Below are positions 19,801 to 31,993 of a stretch of DNA of 64,000 nt, in pieces. The stretch is from positions 248,001 through 312,000 of the forward strand of contig JAFEMH010002514.1 in NCBI GenBank assembly GCA_022495995.1, written 5' to 3'. The position numbers and the translations under genes were made by a program. This stretch comes from Adenophora triphylla var. japonica (Eukaryota > Streptophyta > Magnoliopsida > Asterales > Campanulaceae). Positions within the stretch are counted from its first letter, which is position 1, and every line of letters starts with the position of its first letter. Under the pieces are notes generated by a model. That model was not told where the DNA came from. It saw only the letters and a program-made list of their open reading frames with translations, and searched no databases.

Positions 19801-22394
19801 ATGGATCCAGAAGGGAACCCGATACCTAGGCAAGCACAAAGAACCATATCCGAAGCCGCTAGAAGGAGGAGGAGGGAGCTTGTTCGCACAGAGAGGAAGT
19901 ATGACTTCAATACGCCTCCATCGGAGCTTTATCCCGATAGGGGAGAACACAAATCAAAGAAACCTCAATCGGTTGGGGTAAGCATTCTTGATTTGCTTGA
20001 TTCCGTCAATTTTGATTGACTTAGGGCTTGACCCGATTTTTAGGAATTTTTCAAATTTTCCTAGGATTTTTGTTGATGGTTTTGGAATTTTGATGATTAA
20101 CCTATGAGGCTAAGGGGATAAATGAACATGCATGTGCAATTTATTTGAAAGATAATGGGAATGACCCATTTTTTTTCGAAGATAATGTCTAAAATGTGAC
20201 GGAGTCCTTGCATGTACTGGAACTAGGTCAATTCTTGATCATGGATGAGAAAACAAAATTTTGGACGATGAAAAGGATTCTTGCATGCCATTTTTGAAAA
20301 ATTAATGCTTACGTGCAAAGAATGTTGAAAATTGGAATTTTTGTGTCTTTGAAAGCAATGTGCTTGACATGACATGTTTCAAGTGATGAAAGACACGTTT
20401 TCTAAGCAAAAGATGCTAGAAATCTTTTATGAATGCTTTTCTTTGAAAATATGTGCACTTTTGAATATATGCATGCTTTTGAAATAAGATGAAGGCCTGA
20501 CACATTTTTGTTGTGTTTTCCTACAGGAGAACAAGTCTAGGGGACCTTCTGAGGTTGCAATGAAGCTATGGGAGAGGATGCCCAATTTTGAGAAGGATGG
20601 GGTGAACCCCAAGCAGCTTGTGATGGCTACTGGCCTTGATCTGTTCACTGATGCCATTGGCAGAGGTATCCACGTGACCTCCAAGAGTAAGGGGCTGGTC
20701 CAGGCCCTTTCAGAGTTCTGGTGGGACACCACCCACAACTTTCACCTTAGCTGGGGGGAGATTATGGTGACTCCAGCCGACTTTACTGCTATCACTGGCT
20801 GCAGTTCACTGGGAGGCCTGTGACTTGGAGGGACTACATCACGGCTGAGGAATTTAGGGCTCTGGTTGGGTTTGACCTCCGTCCTAAGGGGATTGGGATA
20901 GAGACTAGGTATGTGGAGGTGGCGGTCCAGGACTGTATGCAGGGATTTGCCGCCAATGAGGTGACCGCCCACCAGCTCGCGAGAGCTTTCTTGTGGTTGA
21001 TGCTGTCAGTCACCATCTTTGCGAACTCTGGGACGCTGGCTATGGTTTGTTTGCTTGATTCTTTAGATAACCTGGATGAGGTTAGGGCGGTCTCTTGGGG
21101 TGAGGTCGGATTGACGGAGCTTTACTTCTCCTTGGATATGTACTACCGGAACAAGGCTGCCTCTATGGACTGCTTCTCTTTTGCGCTTGAGGTAGTCTCA
21201 TTTTCTTTTCTCTCTTTTATTTTCTGTCTTTAGACTTTTATGAGATAAAATGACCCTTTTATGTTTTGAACATGCAGGTCTGGTTTTGTGAGGTGATTGG
21301 GTTCTTTCCGTGGAACCAGCAGAGTGATACGGAGATCTTCCCGGCTATGATCCGTTGGAGGGGAGATGCGAGAGACAAGTTCACCGGAAAGACCCGGATC
21401 AATTTTGACTACAAGATGGTGAGACCAATCATCAACAGAGATGGACATGATGGAGTTGACTTCTACCCTTGGGGGAGGTACCCGGAGGTGCTGCTAGGGG
21501 ATGCCGTGGAGGCAACTAGGCAGAGGAGGTGGCTTACGAGTTTGACATGTGATGTCATTTACTTGGGGGACCATTTTTCTAGGCAGCATGGCCATGTCCC
21601 TCCCTTGGACGCCATCACTCCTCACGATCCTCCAGCACGGATGCTGCAGCCCAGGGACTGGTCAGAGGATGATATTGCTAGGTATCAGGCAGGCGTGGCG
21701 GCCGTGGAGTATTTTGACTTGGCTACCCCGTATGCCACCTTCGTGGAGCAGCGGTTGAGGACGCCACAGAAGCTAGTGAAGCTGGCTGTCACTCAGGGGT
21801 ATGGGGAAGCTGAGCCTACTGACCCGCCTATGCCTCCTGCTCATCTCTCATATGTGGTCAACGGGGTACCGAGGAGGTTTATGATTCCCGTTCCTGACAC
21901 GAGGGAGCCCCGGTATACTCTGCCGCCTGACAGCACTGTGAGTACATTTAGGGTCTTTTCTTTTTTCCGGATTTATTTGCTTTCTGCAATTCTGAGATTT
22001 TCCTGAGATTTTCTGAGTTTTCTTCTCTTTCTCTCAGGTTCCTGCTCGCTCATAAGATGGATTGGTACCACAGAACAGGGGGTGGAAGGATGTGTGCCGG
22101 TCCCTTCTGAGGAAGTTGGCATGCGCTTCCAGGGCTGGGGCAAATATGCAGGAGCCCGTGCGCAAAAGAAGGCACGTCGGCAGCACAGCATCCACCTCCT
22201 CGGCCTCAGAGTACGCTACCTCCTCTACTAGTGCCATGCCTCGGGGACAGGGACCCAATACCGGCATTCTGGAGCAGCTAGCCGAGTACGAGCACGTGAA
22301 CGTGAACCTTTCTGATGTGAGTGACACGGAGGACTTGATGAGGGATCCTAGCTTCTATGATCTGAGTAGCGACGACGAGGAGTCGGAGGCTTAG
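19801..22394 (+). pseudogene. Antisense PMD-like gene of TatC (four exons)
   Basis: Exons 19801-19977, 20527-21191, 21278-21937 and 22038-22394 are joined by introns with GTAAG/GTAG/GTGAG donors and pyrimidine-rich AG acceptors; exons 1-3 are in phase. Exon 1 is arginine-rich. Exon 2 carries the PMD-like core (SEFWWDTTHNFHLSWGEI, VTPADFTAITG). Exon 3 continues YPWGRYPE, LTCDVIYLGDHFSRQHG and FVEQRLRTPQ. Exon 4 ends acidic (SSDDEESEA). Breaks: a one-base loss near 20818 and a TAA at 22053. The nearest known families are plant-mobile-domain / MAIN-like proteins, linked elsewhere to transposons and silencing control; the function here is unknown. It is transcribed opposite to gag-pol. Confidence 0.75.
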
Positions 22395-22738
22395 GATTCC
22401 TTAGAATTGACCTAGGAGGCAGGAAACAAACAATGAACACTTTTTTATGCACATTTTATTTGTTTTTCATTTTATTTGGGAGCAGATGGGGCGAAAACAA
22501 TGTATTACTCTTTTATTTACTTTTCTATTTTATGCTTTATGAATTTGCATATTACTTGAGCCTCGGGGCAGTTTTTTGCTTGGAATTGGGGCTGAAAATG
22601 GGACAAAATGGTTTGTGATGACATATGACTGTATGGTTGGTATTTGGATATGTTTTTGTACAGGTTTCATTGAGAAAGTGGGGTGAGAACTCCACTTGGG
22701 CAGCAACTTTGATTGCTGCAGATTTTTTTCTGCAGATG

Positions 22739-22791
22739 GCAAATGAGGCCGTCCGGCCTGGACCTGGGGGCAAATAAAGCCGTGCGGCTGG
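22739..22791 (+). promoter_or_regulatory. Palindrome pair before the TatC DUF7745-like gene
   Basis: GGCAAATG + AGGCCGTCCGGCCT (22746-22759) and GGCAAATA + AGCCGTGCGGCT (22778-22789). The second 12-mer is identical to the one in TatC's 5' LTR (35246-35257). The pair lies about 140-180 bp upstream of the presumed start at 22927. Confidence 0.6.
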
Positions 22792-22926
22792 AAGTTCTGT
22801 TTGAACTGGTTTTTTACAAAATAAAACCAAGGCTTAGCCATTTCATTTCATTTTCACCCTAGACTTGTTCCAACTGATCCCAGAGCATATTTTTGACCAA
22901 AAGACATCAACTTTGATCACCTTGCA

Positions 22927-24430
22927 ATGGAGAAACCCGTTAGATTGCCAAAAGGGGAAAAGAGACCGTTTTCTATCAGATCTTCAATCTTGGATGAGGC
23001 ATAACTTTCAATCCAACAAGAGACTGTTTGATACCACCTTCAAGATCAAGTCTTCATGGAATTTAAAGGATCTCCCGCCCGATTGGGACCTTTTGAGAGC
23101 CGCGGTAAGGTTTTGGGACGTCCGGAGACATGTTTACTGCTTTTCTTACAACGAGCTTGTCCCAACCTATGAAGACTTCCGAGCCTTGATTGGGGGTCAG
23201 GAAATTGAGGCCATATCGATTCCTCTGATCAAAGACGTGCCGGTAGCAGTAAAGTTGGCATCTTTTCTGCAAATCTCTCTGGGAGAGGCTGAGGGGATGA
23301 TGGTAGCCCCTGATCGGGTTGACCTTTCTGATATCCCAAGCAGGTTTGGGTTCTCGGATACGGCTACGACCACTATGTCTATGGATGCCTTTATCCTCTG
23401 TGTGTTCTCGTCTCTGTTCACGGCCGAGTCTGTGGGGATTTGTCAGGGTGGCCTCTTGGACATGGTTAGGGATTGCAGAGCTGGGAAGGATATTATCCCC
23501 CTGGTTTTGGGTGAGACTCTTCATGGTATTGACAGGATGGCTAGAGGAGACCATTTCATGAGGTCTGGGAGCCCGACTGTGTTGACTTTGTGGCTGCAGG
23601 AGAGGCTCGGGGCTTTGCCAGGGGCTTTGCCGACTCAGTGCCCTTGGGTGATTTCTCAGAGGGGTGCACCTAGGCAGCATGAATAGGGTGACTGGGAGCT
23701 GATGATGGCTAGGTTATCCACTTCGGATATTCACTGGTGGGTACCTCACTGGAGGCTGCAGACCCGGAGGATATTTCAGGAGTCCTACGTGGTGAGGGTT
23801 CCAGGGTTTTCTTGGTCATCCTTCTACATACCCCGCTTGGTATCCAGGCAATTCGAGGCTTTCCAGGAGCCATTGGGAGATTGGGAGGACACCCGTACCA
23901 TGGAGGTGGTGCCTTTAGACATGAGGGATACAGCCAGCTTCTCATTCTTCTCGAGGGCTTGGACACATATTGCTTTCCCACCCAGGGCCATTCTCAAGAG
24001 CAGGAAAAGTACCATATTGACTATGGCCTACTTGGACTGGTATGAGAGGGAGATGGGAGCGACTCAGGTCATATTGTGAGAGAGACGTCAGACTTTATTG
24101 GGGGCTGACAGTGACTCGAGTAGGACTCTGAGGGAGACTGAAGCCATGGCGAGTCGCCACAACCAGTCAGGTGACCTTATCAGAGATATGGAGGCTCGAT
24201 ACGAGAGGCTTTCTGAAGTCGCTCCCTTGACTGAGGCTCAGAGGGAGGAAGTGCGGACTCGTGCCCGGGTTGAGAGGGCACTTATTGACACAGGTTTGAT
24301 GGAGGCTCCAGTGAGGATACTTGAGATTGGGATGTGGGAGACCGACATCATTCAGAAGAAGAGGAAGAACACTCGACGAGGTCAAGGCAAAGGGAAGAAG
24401 ACCAAAGAAGACTCAGTGAATGACAACTGA
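22927..24430 (+). pseudogene. Antisense DUF7745-like gene of TatC
   Basis: The start is taken at ATG 22927 (MEKPVRLPKG), with a shift near 22960 into the main frame. That frame then runs to 24430 with only two stops: TAG 23684, where homologues have Gln, and TGA 24077, where a homologue has Trp. Core motifs are DWDLLRAAVRFWDVRRHVY, VPTYEDFRALIGG, and PLVLGETLHGIDRMA, then VPHWRLQTRRIFQESYVVRV. The tail is lysine/arginine-rich (KKRKNTRRGQGKGKK), as in TatA and TatB. It is a DUF7745/PMD-like protein of unknown role. An upstream TTG frame from 22865 is less likely. Confidence 0.78.
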
Positions 24431-24985
24431 TAGGTCTTTTCTTAGGATTCCCTTATTGCCATTTGCAAACACAGTAGTTTATTAGGCATTTTATTGTATT
24501 TTAGATCTTTGTAGCAGGTTAGCAGAGTCAAGAGTAGACCGTGCTTGAACTCATCAAGAAGTTTTTAACTTGTAATGAACAAGAGATACTATCTTAGAAA
24601 TTATAAGACACGTTTCATGGAAACTTTTATTGTCTTATTTATTGTTTAGACCGAACCATTGCTGGCTGCCTACGTTCCCCTTTTACAAGAAAGACTAAGG
24701 GGCTCAGGTCTTCGTAGTTCATTCTGGTGAACTATCGGGATTAGGTCTTTTGGCCCTTTTTTTTTTATGTGCAGCCCTGTTTTTTGCCTAGACCGCCCTT
24801 TTTGGGTTTTCAGCCTAGCTGGGCATTACTCTTTTTGCACTGAGATTTTTTCTTTCTTTTCTTTTTTTTATGTGCAACCCTGTTTTTTGCCTAGACCGCC
24901 CCTTTTTGGGTTTTTGAGTCTAGCTGGGTATTACTCTTTTTGCACTAAGATTTTTTTTATTTTCTCTTTTTTTATTGTTTTTTTT
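24431..24985. other. Spacer between convergent DUF7745-like gene and pol (TatC), with two conserved blocks
   Basis: It holds 24528-24575, whose reverse complement TTGATGAGTTCAAGCACGGT is conserved in TatB and TatA, and 24660-24720, whose reverse complement GAACTACG...GACCTGAGCCCC...GGAACGTAGGCAGCC is conserved with TatB 36486-36545. The remainder is T-rich with a 100-bp near-duplication (24770-24860 and 24870-24960). Confidence 0.7.
24660..24720 (-). other. Conserved post-integrase non-coding block (TatC)
   Basis: The reverse complement reads GAACTACGAAGACCTGAGCC, about 20 variable bases, then GGGGAACGTAGGCAGCC. The ends CTACG and CGTAG can pair. TatB's copy at 36486-36545 is nearly identical although it lies after the integrase stop. 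Confidence 0.65.
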
Positions 24986-26324
24986 TCAGACATAGTACCT
25001 ACGGAGCTTATCGCCGTTGAATGGTGGACAAAGGGATTGCCGTCCAGGTCTGCAAGCTTCATGGGTCCTCCCGATAGTATCTTCTGCACCACATACGGGC
25101 CGATCCAAACGGGTTCCCACTTTCCCAGGGGGCTGTCTCTGGTAGGGGGCTTCACTTTCAACACTAAGTCACCCTCTTTGATGTCCCTGGCCTTGACTTT
25201 CTTGTCGAATGCCCTGGCCATTCGCCTCTGGTAGGCTCGGGTGTGCTCCATGGCTTTTAGCCTTCTTTTGTCGAGCAAGGCCAATTCATTGTGCTGGCTG
25301 CGCAGCCATTCTACTTCGTTGACACTGTTTTCCTGGAGGACCCTTAGTGATGGGATTTCCAACTCCACTGGCAATACTGCTTCCATCCCGTAAGTTAGGG
25401 CAAAGGAAGTTTCCCCCGTGGCTGTTCTAACAGATGTTCTGTAGCCCAGAGTGCTAGGTGCAGCTTCTCAAGCCAATCACGACCACGGGTGGCCATTTTT
25501 CGGATAATTTTCTCGAGCGTCTTATTGGCAGCTTCCATGGCTTCGTTATTCTGAGGAGTGTATGGGGACGACTTGTGGCGAGTGATTCTGAATTCTGACA
25601 GCAATCTATCGCAGTCCCCTTCAAAGTGCAACCCGTTATCTGAAATGACCTCGTTGGGCACCCCATATCTACACATAATGTTTTCTTTGATGAATTGGGC
25701 CACTTTTCTGGAAGTGAGGACCTTGTAGGACTTGGCCTCTACCCACTTGGTGAAGTAGTCGACTGCTACTAACACGAATTCGTGCCCATTGCTTCCTGCC
25801 GTGGCTATCTTCCCTATCAGGTCAATACCCCAAGTTGCAAACGGCCAAGGAGTCGTCATGCAGTATAGGTCATGAGGCGGGAGATGGTTGAGGTTGGCAA
25901 ACCGTTGGCATTTGTCGCACGCTCGGACATGCTGGACACAATCTGTTTCCATGGAGATCCAGTAGTAACCCATTCTGAGGATCACTTGCATCAATGCTCT
26001 GGCATTCATATGAGGACCACAAGGACCATTATGGACTTCGGTCATCAACTCTCTGGCCCTTTCTTGGGTGACACACAGGAGGAGTGGTCCCTGGTACCGT
26101 TTCTTGTATAGGTAGCCCCCTAGAATGACATAATGGGAGGCCAACCGTTTCAGGGCTTGCAAGCTCTTGGCTTTAATGCCTTCTTTCGGTCTACCTTCTT
26201 TGTCTCTGAAAGTGAACTCTCCATCTTTGAGGAACTGGTAAATCTGACTGTACCAGGGTTCCTTGACAGGCTCAGGTCCCAAGTCTATTTCACAACAGAA
26301 AGTCGGGGCTTCTCTTCTACCCAC
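24986..26324 (-). pseudogene. pol: Integrase of TatC
   Basis: HHCC zinc finger (EVHNGPCGPHMN ... CDKCQRF), catalytic Asp in WGIDLIGK, second Asp in VISDNGLHF, and Glu in EAMEAANKTLEKI. A frameshift near 25390 separates the core from the C-terminal part (PVELEIPSLRV ... GDLVLKVKPP ... GPYVV). Another shift near 25015 hides the LRRYYV terminus, which ends at TGA 24986. It normally joins element DNA to the genome. Intact TatB has the same end, LRRYFV. Confidence 0.9.
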
Positions 26325-26410
26325 TCTGAAAAGTTTTATTGCTTTTCCCTCGAAGATCTCTACCAGTGAGGCTAGAGTAGCTAGGGCATCTGTGAATCTG
26401 TTATTTTCCC

Positions 26411-27142
26411 TTAGCAGGTAATGGAGGTCACTTCTCTTAACTGCTCAGTCAATTCCTCCATGTACGCATGATACCTCTGAAGATTAGGGTCTACAGTCTT
26501 CCACTTATTGGAGACCTGGTTGATGATCAGGGATGAGTCTCCATAAACTTCGAGCTCCCTGACATTTCTTTTTAAAGCAGCCTCTAAACCAGCAATGCAA
26601 GCTTCGTAATCGGTGACATTGTTCATGGTAGGGAAGTTCAACTTGAGGGCTATGGGCGTGTGCTCATCTTTCGGATCAACCAGTAGCATTCCTACGCCAT
26701 TTCCTCTTTTGTTAGCAGCTCCGTCAAAGAATAGCTGCCATCGGTTTTCAGGCTCAACTACGAAGATCCTTTCATCTGGGAATTGGGGTTCAGGCTCGCG
26801 GTCCTCATTACTAGGGAAGTTTTCCAGATGGTCTGACAACGCTTGACCCTTGATGGCCTTTCTCGTCACATAGTTGATGTCATACTCAGCTAAGAAGAAG
26901 GACCACTTTGCTAGGCGCATCGAGAGGGAAGGCTTATCGAAGATGTACTTGATGGGGTCCATTTTTGAGACCAAGTTCACAGAGTGGGCTTGCATGTAGT
27001 GCTTCAGCTTACCGACTACCCAGACCAGTCCTGCATAATTCTTTTTGCATGCTGAGTAATTGAGCTCACTTCCCTGCAGCTTCCGGCTGACAAAGTAAAT
27101 GGCATTCTCTACCCGAGAGTCTTTCTTCTCCTGAGCAAGCAT
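26411..27142 (-). pseudogene. pol: RNase H domains of TatC
   Basis: One frame: MLAQEKKDSRVENAIYFVSR of the RT-linked RNase H-like domain, then the second RNase H with WQLFFDGAANKRGNGVG, YEACIAGLEAAL and VYGDSSLIINQV. Catalytic acidic residues are present. The frame is lost before the integrase at about 26411. Confidence 0.88.
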
Positions 27143-27245
27143 GGCCCCAACTATCGTATCAGTGACAGTGAGATAGAGCAGAAGAGGTTTCTGTCTATGT
27201 GGGGGGCATAGGACCAGAGGATGTACTAAGTATGCCTTGATTTGA

Positions 27246-27995
27246 TCAAAGGCATCCTGTCATTCCTCGGTCCATTCTGTGTCTACATTCTTCTTCATGA
27301 GCTTGAAGATGGGCTCGCACATGGTAGTCAGCTGGTTGAAAATACGGCTGATGTACTGCAGTTTGCCCATAAAGCTTTTGACCTCTGTCTGGGTTCGAGG
27401 TGGCCTCATATCCATAATGGCCTTGATCTTTCGGGGGTCGACTTTTATACCTCGCTCCGTGACCATATACCCAAGCACTTTTCCCCTTGTCACCTCGAAG
27501 GTGCATTTGGCAGGGTTTAGTCTCATGAAATGCTGTCTCAGACTCTCGAAGAACTTTCACAGGTCCAAAAAGTGTTGTCCATCCTCGCCTTTGGAGTGGA
27601 TTATCATATCGTCGACGTAAACCTCAATCTCCTTGTGGATCATGTCATGAAAGAGCGCGGTCGCTGCCCTCTGATAAGTGGCCCCGGCATTCTTAAGCCC
27701 AAATGGCATCACTGTTTAGCAAGGGATAATCGTCTTTGGGGCTGGCTTTGTTCAGATCGTGGAAATCTACACAGCAGCGCATTTTCCCATTGGCCTTAGT
27801 TACAGTCACAATGTTGGATAACCATGTTGGATATTCGATGAATCGGATGAATCCTACCCGAAGTAGCTTCTTAATCTCTTCTTTGACTTGTAGAGACCAC
27901 CCTGGTTTGATCTTTCTCAGCTTCTGCTTTACTGGCTTAGCATCTGGTGCTAGAGGGATTCTGTGCTCCACTATCGAACTGTCTAGTCCCGGCAT
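27246..27995 (-). pseudogene. pol: Reverse transcriptase of TatC with deleted motif A
   Basis: The N-terminal part (PGLDSSIVEHRIPLAP ... VDFHDLNKASPKDDYPLLN) stops at about 27715 and joins directly, out of frame, to TVMPFGLKNAGATYQR. About 46 residues present in TatB are missing, including the first catalytic Asp (SFVDGFAEYNQI). YVDDM of motif C remains near 27610, and a TGA follows a little downstream. This RT cannot be active. Confidence 0.88.
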
Positions 27996-28885
27996 ATCCT
28001 TGTATGACCATGCAAAGACGTCGATGTATTCTCTGAGCAGATTGACCAGTCTGTCCAGTTCAACCCCTGGAAGAAGTTTCCAATCTGTGTCTCTTTAGGT
28101 TCCTCGACAGTACCCATGTTAACACTTGTCAAAACCTCCTCGGCAGCTTGGGCCCGGTTTTCCTCTTTGTCTGTAACCTGCTTAAAGATTTCTTTAATGT
28201 ATTGTTCGTTTAGTGCGTTTGCATCTTGTTCAAATGATTCATTATTAACTGTTGTTAAGTTTTGAGTTAATTTATCATTTGTTAAGTTGGCAATAAGGGG
28301 ATACTCAGAAAGATCTCTCATTTCATTCAAAGCAAGAGGAAAGATGACATTGGTTACATATTCATAATCCTCAGGCGTGAGGCCTTTGGATGACTCGGAG
28401 GACTGGAATTCAAAGATTCCTAACTCAACTGTATGGATGATAGAGTGTTTGACACGACTGGGCTGAGAAAGACGGGGTACCAATCCAAGCTCCGTGATCA
28501 TTTGCTGTCGGCTGGCGATCGGCCCTGAGAATGTCTCCCAATTCTTCAACAGCATCTCTGTCTTAGTCACCAAAGTGCGGGGATCAAAAGGCTCTTCACC
28601 ACCGTCTTCAATTACGGCAACTATCTCATCATCTGGGCTGAAGTCGATCAAATCAGGGATCTGTGCTTCTTCATCAAACAGCTTTTGCAAACCCAACTCA
28701 CTGTCTTCACTACCGGCAGCTTCTATCTGGCTAATCTTTGGAAGAGCTAACTCGAAGGCGGAGAAATCCATTACCCCGGATGAGAAGAGTGCGGACTCTT
28801 TGAAACTGTCTTGGTTTCCTTTGAAGGCATACTTGTTCTGAACAGTAGTGGTAGCCCCAGGAATGTCCGGCAAGTCAAGGAACAT
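27983..28885 (-). pseudogene. pol: TatC polyprotein segment between protease and RT
   Basis: A 300-codon frame equivalent to TatB 13102-14004 (FDPRTL, SSESSKGLTPEDYEY, LNEQYIKEI, EENRAQAAEEV, EPKETQIGNFF). It shifts frame after NFFQG before the RT start. Function unknown. Confidence 0.72.
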
Positions 28886-28912
28886 TCTTCGAACAGGATT
28901 CGCTGGTTTTCC

Positions 28913-29935
28913 TCAAACTTTCTCAAGGTTTTCCAGAAGAGTTTTTCTCAAGGAGATTTGATCATCATTTTCATCATATTGAGTCCCACCTTTTATGAAG
29001 TAATGGGCCAGAGACAAGTTGTAAGGATGGAGATGGACCCCTTCACTTCGTTTTTCTTGAACTGTGCCTTTAGCTTTTCTGTCTTCCCGAGAATTCTGTT
29101 TGTATCCCAAGCCATATCGGGTAGTCTGTTCCTTCACATCAATGATAGCATTGCGACCCTAAAGTCTTTTGCCCAGTCTGAGCCCCGAAAGATAACCCAT
29201 TTTTCTCATCATTCGCATGGCAGGGGGGATTTTGTCAGAGGTAGTAGTGAGGTCAGTGCAACACACTTATGCTTTGGGGGAAACTACAGAGAATCCAGTC
29301 AAGGCCAACCCCTCATCATCATGTTTGATCTCCAGTATCGGGATACCTCCGGTGCTGATACCTTCCACAGTGACACTGTCTCTATAGATAGTGGTGATAA
29401 AACCATCATTTGACTGGAATTTGACGCATTGATGCAAAGTAGAGGCTACCCCATTTATCTGGTGAATCCAGGGTCATCCCAGCAGAGCGGTAAATGAAAT
29501 GGGAATGTCAATCACTTGGAAATCAACATCCATGGCCTTTTTGCCAAACCACAATTTGAGAGTAGCAATCCCCAGAACTGATCGTGCAGTGGAGTCATAG
29601 GCCTTAATAGTCTGACTAGAAGGCTTCAAATCTGTGGGCTTCAAATCCAACAAATCCATCATCTTTGCCGACAGGACGTTCATTGCAGACCCTCCGTCAA
29701 CTAGTACCCTTGGCAATCGGCGCTCTTCCAACTGGACTGTGGTGTAAAGGGGTTCGTTATGACTAGCCCCATATTTTGGCAGGTCCAAGTCAGTGAAGGT
29801 AATGATGTTTCCGTAATGGATATTTCTGATCATCTGGATGACCTCATCTGGGGTGACATCTATGGGCACCATGGTCTTGGCCAAACTTTCTTCTAGCTTC
29901 TGTTTATGAGGGTATGAAGAGGTTAACGAGACCAC
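28913..29935 (-). pseudogene. pol: Protease and G-patch-like segment of TatC
   Basis: The retropepsin-like part (29474-29935) has RLPRVLVDGGSAMNVLSAKM, KAYDSTARSVLGIATLKLWF and PISFTALLG. After a stop near 29473 the segment continues with the WLHQ / STLHQC equivalent and then a degenerate G-patch (about 29170-29220; TatB has GLGLGKRL). It corresponds to the second, not the first, protease domain of TatB. Confidence 0.8.
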
Positions 29936-29959
29936 AAGGAGATGTTGGCACAGTACACT

Positions 29960-30706
29960 TCAACCGAGTCGATGCGGATCCTCTTTCTCAGAGTCTGGCT
30001 TTTCTGCTTCTGACTTATAAGGTCTTTTGTCTGTTTTTGGCTCGGAGACGGAATTTCTATTGTCACCCTTAGGATGCTCAACGCTCATCTGTCTGGATCG
30101 AGTCATCACATAGACATTAGACTCTTCTGAGTCATCATTCCTACCGGAGGATTCCTTCAGCTCTTTCAAAGTTAGAGGCGGGCTCTTGCTGGCATATGGC
30201 CAACTCTACTGATTAATCTGATTAACGGTACTACCAGAGGCATAGGCAGCTTTCCGAATTTGATCTCAGGTCAATGGCTTTCTAACCTTTTCTGGGTTTT
30301 GAATTCTTAACTGACTTAGCAACTTGCTGGTTTCAGCTTCATCCTCCTCACTCAGAACCTTGACAGTCTCATACAGTCTTTTCAGGGTCATCATGCAACA
30401 GGAATTATCGCTCCCAGGATTTGGAGGTTGGCTAATGGCTTTTTCACCTGGACTTAGCAACATTTTCAACAGAGCGGGGTCGCATTCCTCATCACTGTCA
30501 AGCATATCCCTTCTTTCTCTAAGGGTCAGTCTTCTGACGCCATCTTTGACATTGGATAAGCACTTTATGAAGTGGGAGATTCCATCATCGAGAAGGATTT
30601 CCGCAGGGTCAAACCTCATGGCGGGTTCCTGTTCTTTACTGTCGAGAAGGTTTTCTGGGCTTTTTGGCTTCTGGGCTAGCCATTCTTCCACCGTTCCTTT
30701 CGGCAT
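29960..30706 (-). pseudogene. TatC polyprotein linker before the protease
   Basis: Frames 30266-30706 and 29960-30169 align loosely with TatB 10900-11850 (C-CMMTLKRLYETV versus CCALTFEQLRKTI; a DQIRKAAYA repeat; WPYAS). A TGA at 30264-30266 and a TAG further on break it. No enzymatic motif. Confidence 0.6.
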
Positions 30707-30832
30707 TTCGACTGTGTCTTCCTCACTATCACTACAGTAGCTCCCGTGAGAACTTTCATCTTGACTCTGATGACCAATGAGGGCAAAAGCAGGTCGGGAT
30801 ACTTGGCGCCATATAAGGGGTATTCTGGACTC

Positions 30833-31993
30833 TTACCCTGACTTAGGAATTACCAAGAAAACATCACTGTCATCATAGGATAGGAAGGGGACCGAGGTCG
30901 CTTCGAACTTTAAGACTCTTTCTAGAGCTTCCATACACTCATCTTTGGACAAGATCTCAGGGGTGACTCTTAGCGCTTCAATGGATTCTACTCTTCCTGA
31001 TGGGGGCTTAGCTTCAATGACGCTTATGTGTTCTAGATCGGTGGGTGGAGCCCACTTCCCTCTTTCAGCTAAAGCTTCAATCAAGTTTATCCATTCACCG
31101 ACCAAGTCTTTGTAAGGAGTGTTGTATTCTAGGATGTGGAATTCATACCCTGCCTCATCTGAGCTTGCATCTATTTTCTCTTCTGAGTCCTTGCAAAGGC
31201 GACAGACACACTTTGAAGTGATACAGTCCCTCATTCCGGGTCTGTGGTTTTCTACTCCGTCTTGTCCTCCGGACTTCACTTCCGTTGGCTCTAGGTTCAT
31301 CCCTTCTACTGAACTGTCATCATCACTGTAAATCCATCCATTCCTATTCTCATTTCCAACTGACTCTTCACTGTCACTGTCTGGAAGATAGGCAAATTCA
31401 CAGGCATTGACGAAATTGGAAAGGTCAGGCTGATACTGGAATTCAGGGATAAAGAAAATTGGCTCAGGCTGAGAGGAGGGAGTGAATCCCGTGAGGTAGT
31501 GTAGAGGCTGTGTAACTGGGATAGCTGTGGCGTTTGCTCTCTGTTGGTAGGGAACAAAGCTGGGTCTTATCTGAGGAGGTGAGGGTGTTGGAACCCTGAC
31601 TGCCTGGGATGTGGGAAAGGACCGAAAAGGGGTAGTCCTCGGTAAGGGATCATATGTAGATGGAGGAGGGCATTGGTTATAGGCTGGGGGAGCCGAGATG
31701 GTTACTTCTGGAGTCTCATCTTCTACCATAACCAGGGAACCGTTGGACTCAACCACTATCTGAACCCCATGATGATGAAGCACATCAATGAGCATGGCTT
31801 GCTGTTCCTCATGGACCTTATGACTGTTTTCCAAGGCTAAGGCTAGCTCTTCTTCCCTAGTCATCTGGTTACCCAAACCGCTGATGTTTTCTGTCAAATC
31901 GGCCATTCTGACTCTCTGGACTGACAAAATTGAGGGTTCTGGCGAACTATCTGATACTTCTGCGCTAACAAGCCGCTGACCCTGTATTCTCAC
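30833..31993 (-). pseudogene. Gag-like N-terminal frame of TatC lacking the capsid domain
   Basis: The likely Met is at 31906 (MADLTENISGL). The N-terminus matches TatB (EEELALALENSHKVHEEQQ versus LEEAIRACEVHRRQKEDQQ; then SNGSLVMVED). After a proline-rich stretch (about 31700-31400) it jumps to an acidic region, a CVCRLC cysteine motif and the NTPYKDLVGEW / DECMEALERVL modules. The capsid domain, zinc knuckle and first protease of TatB are absent. The frame is open over 386 codons, so the deletion is in phase. Confidence 0.72.
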
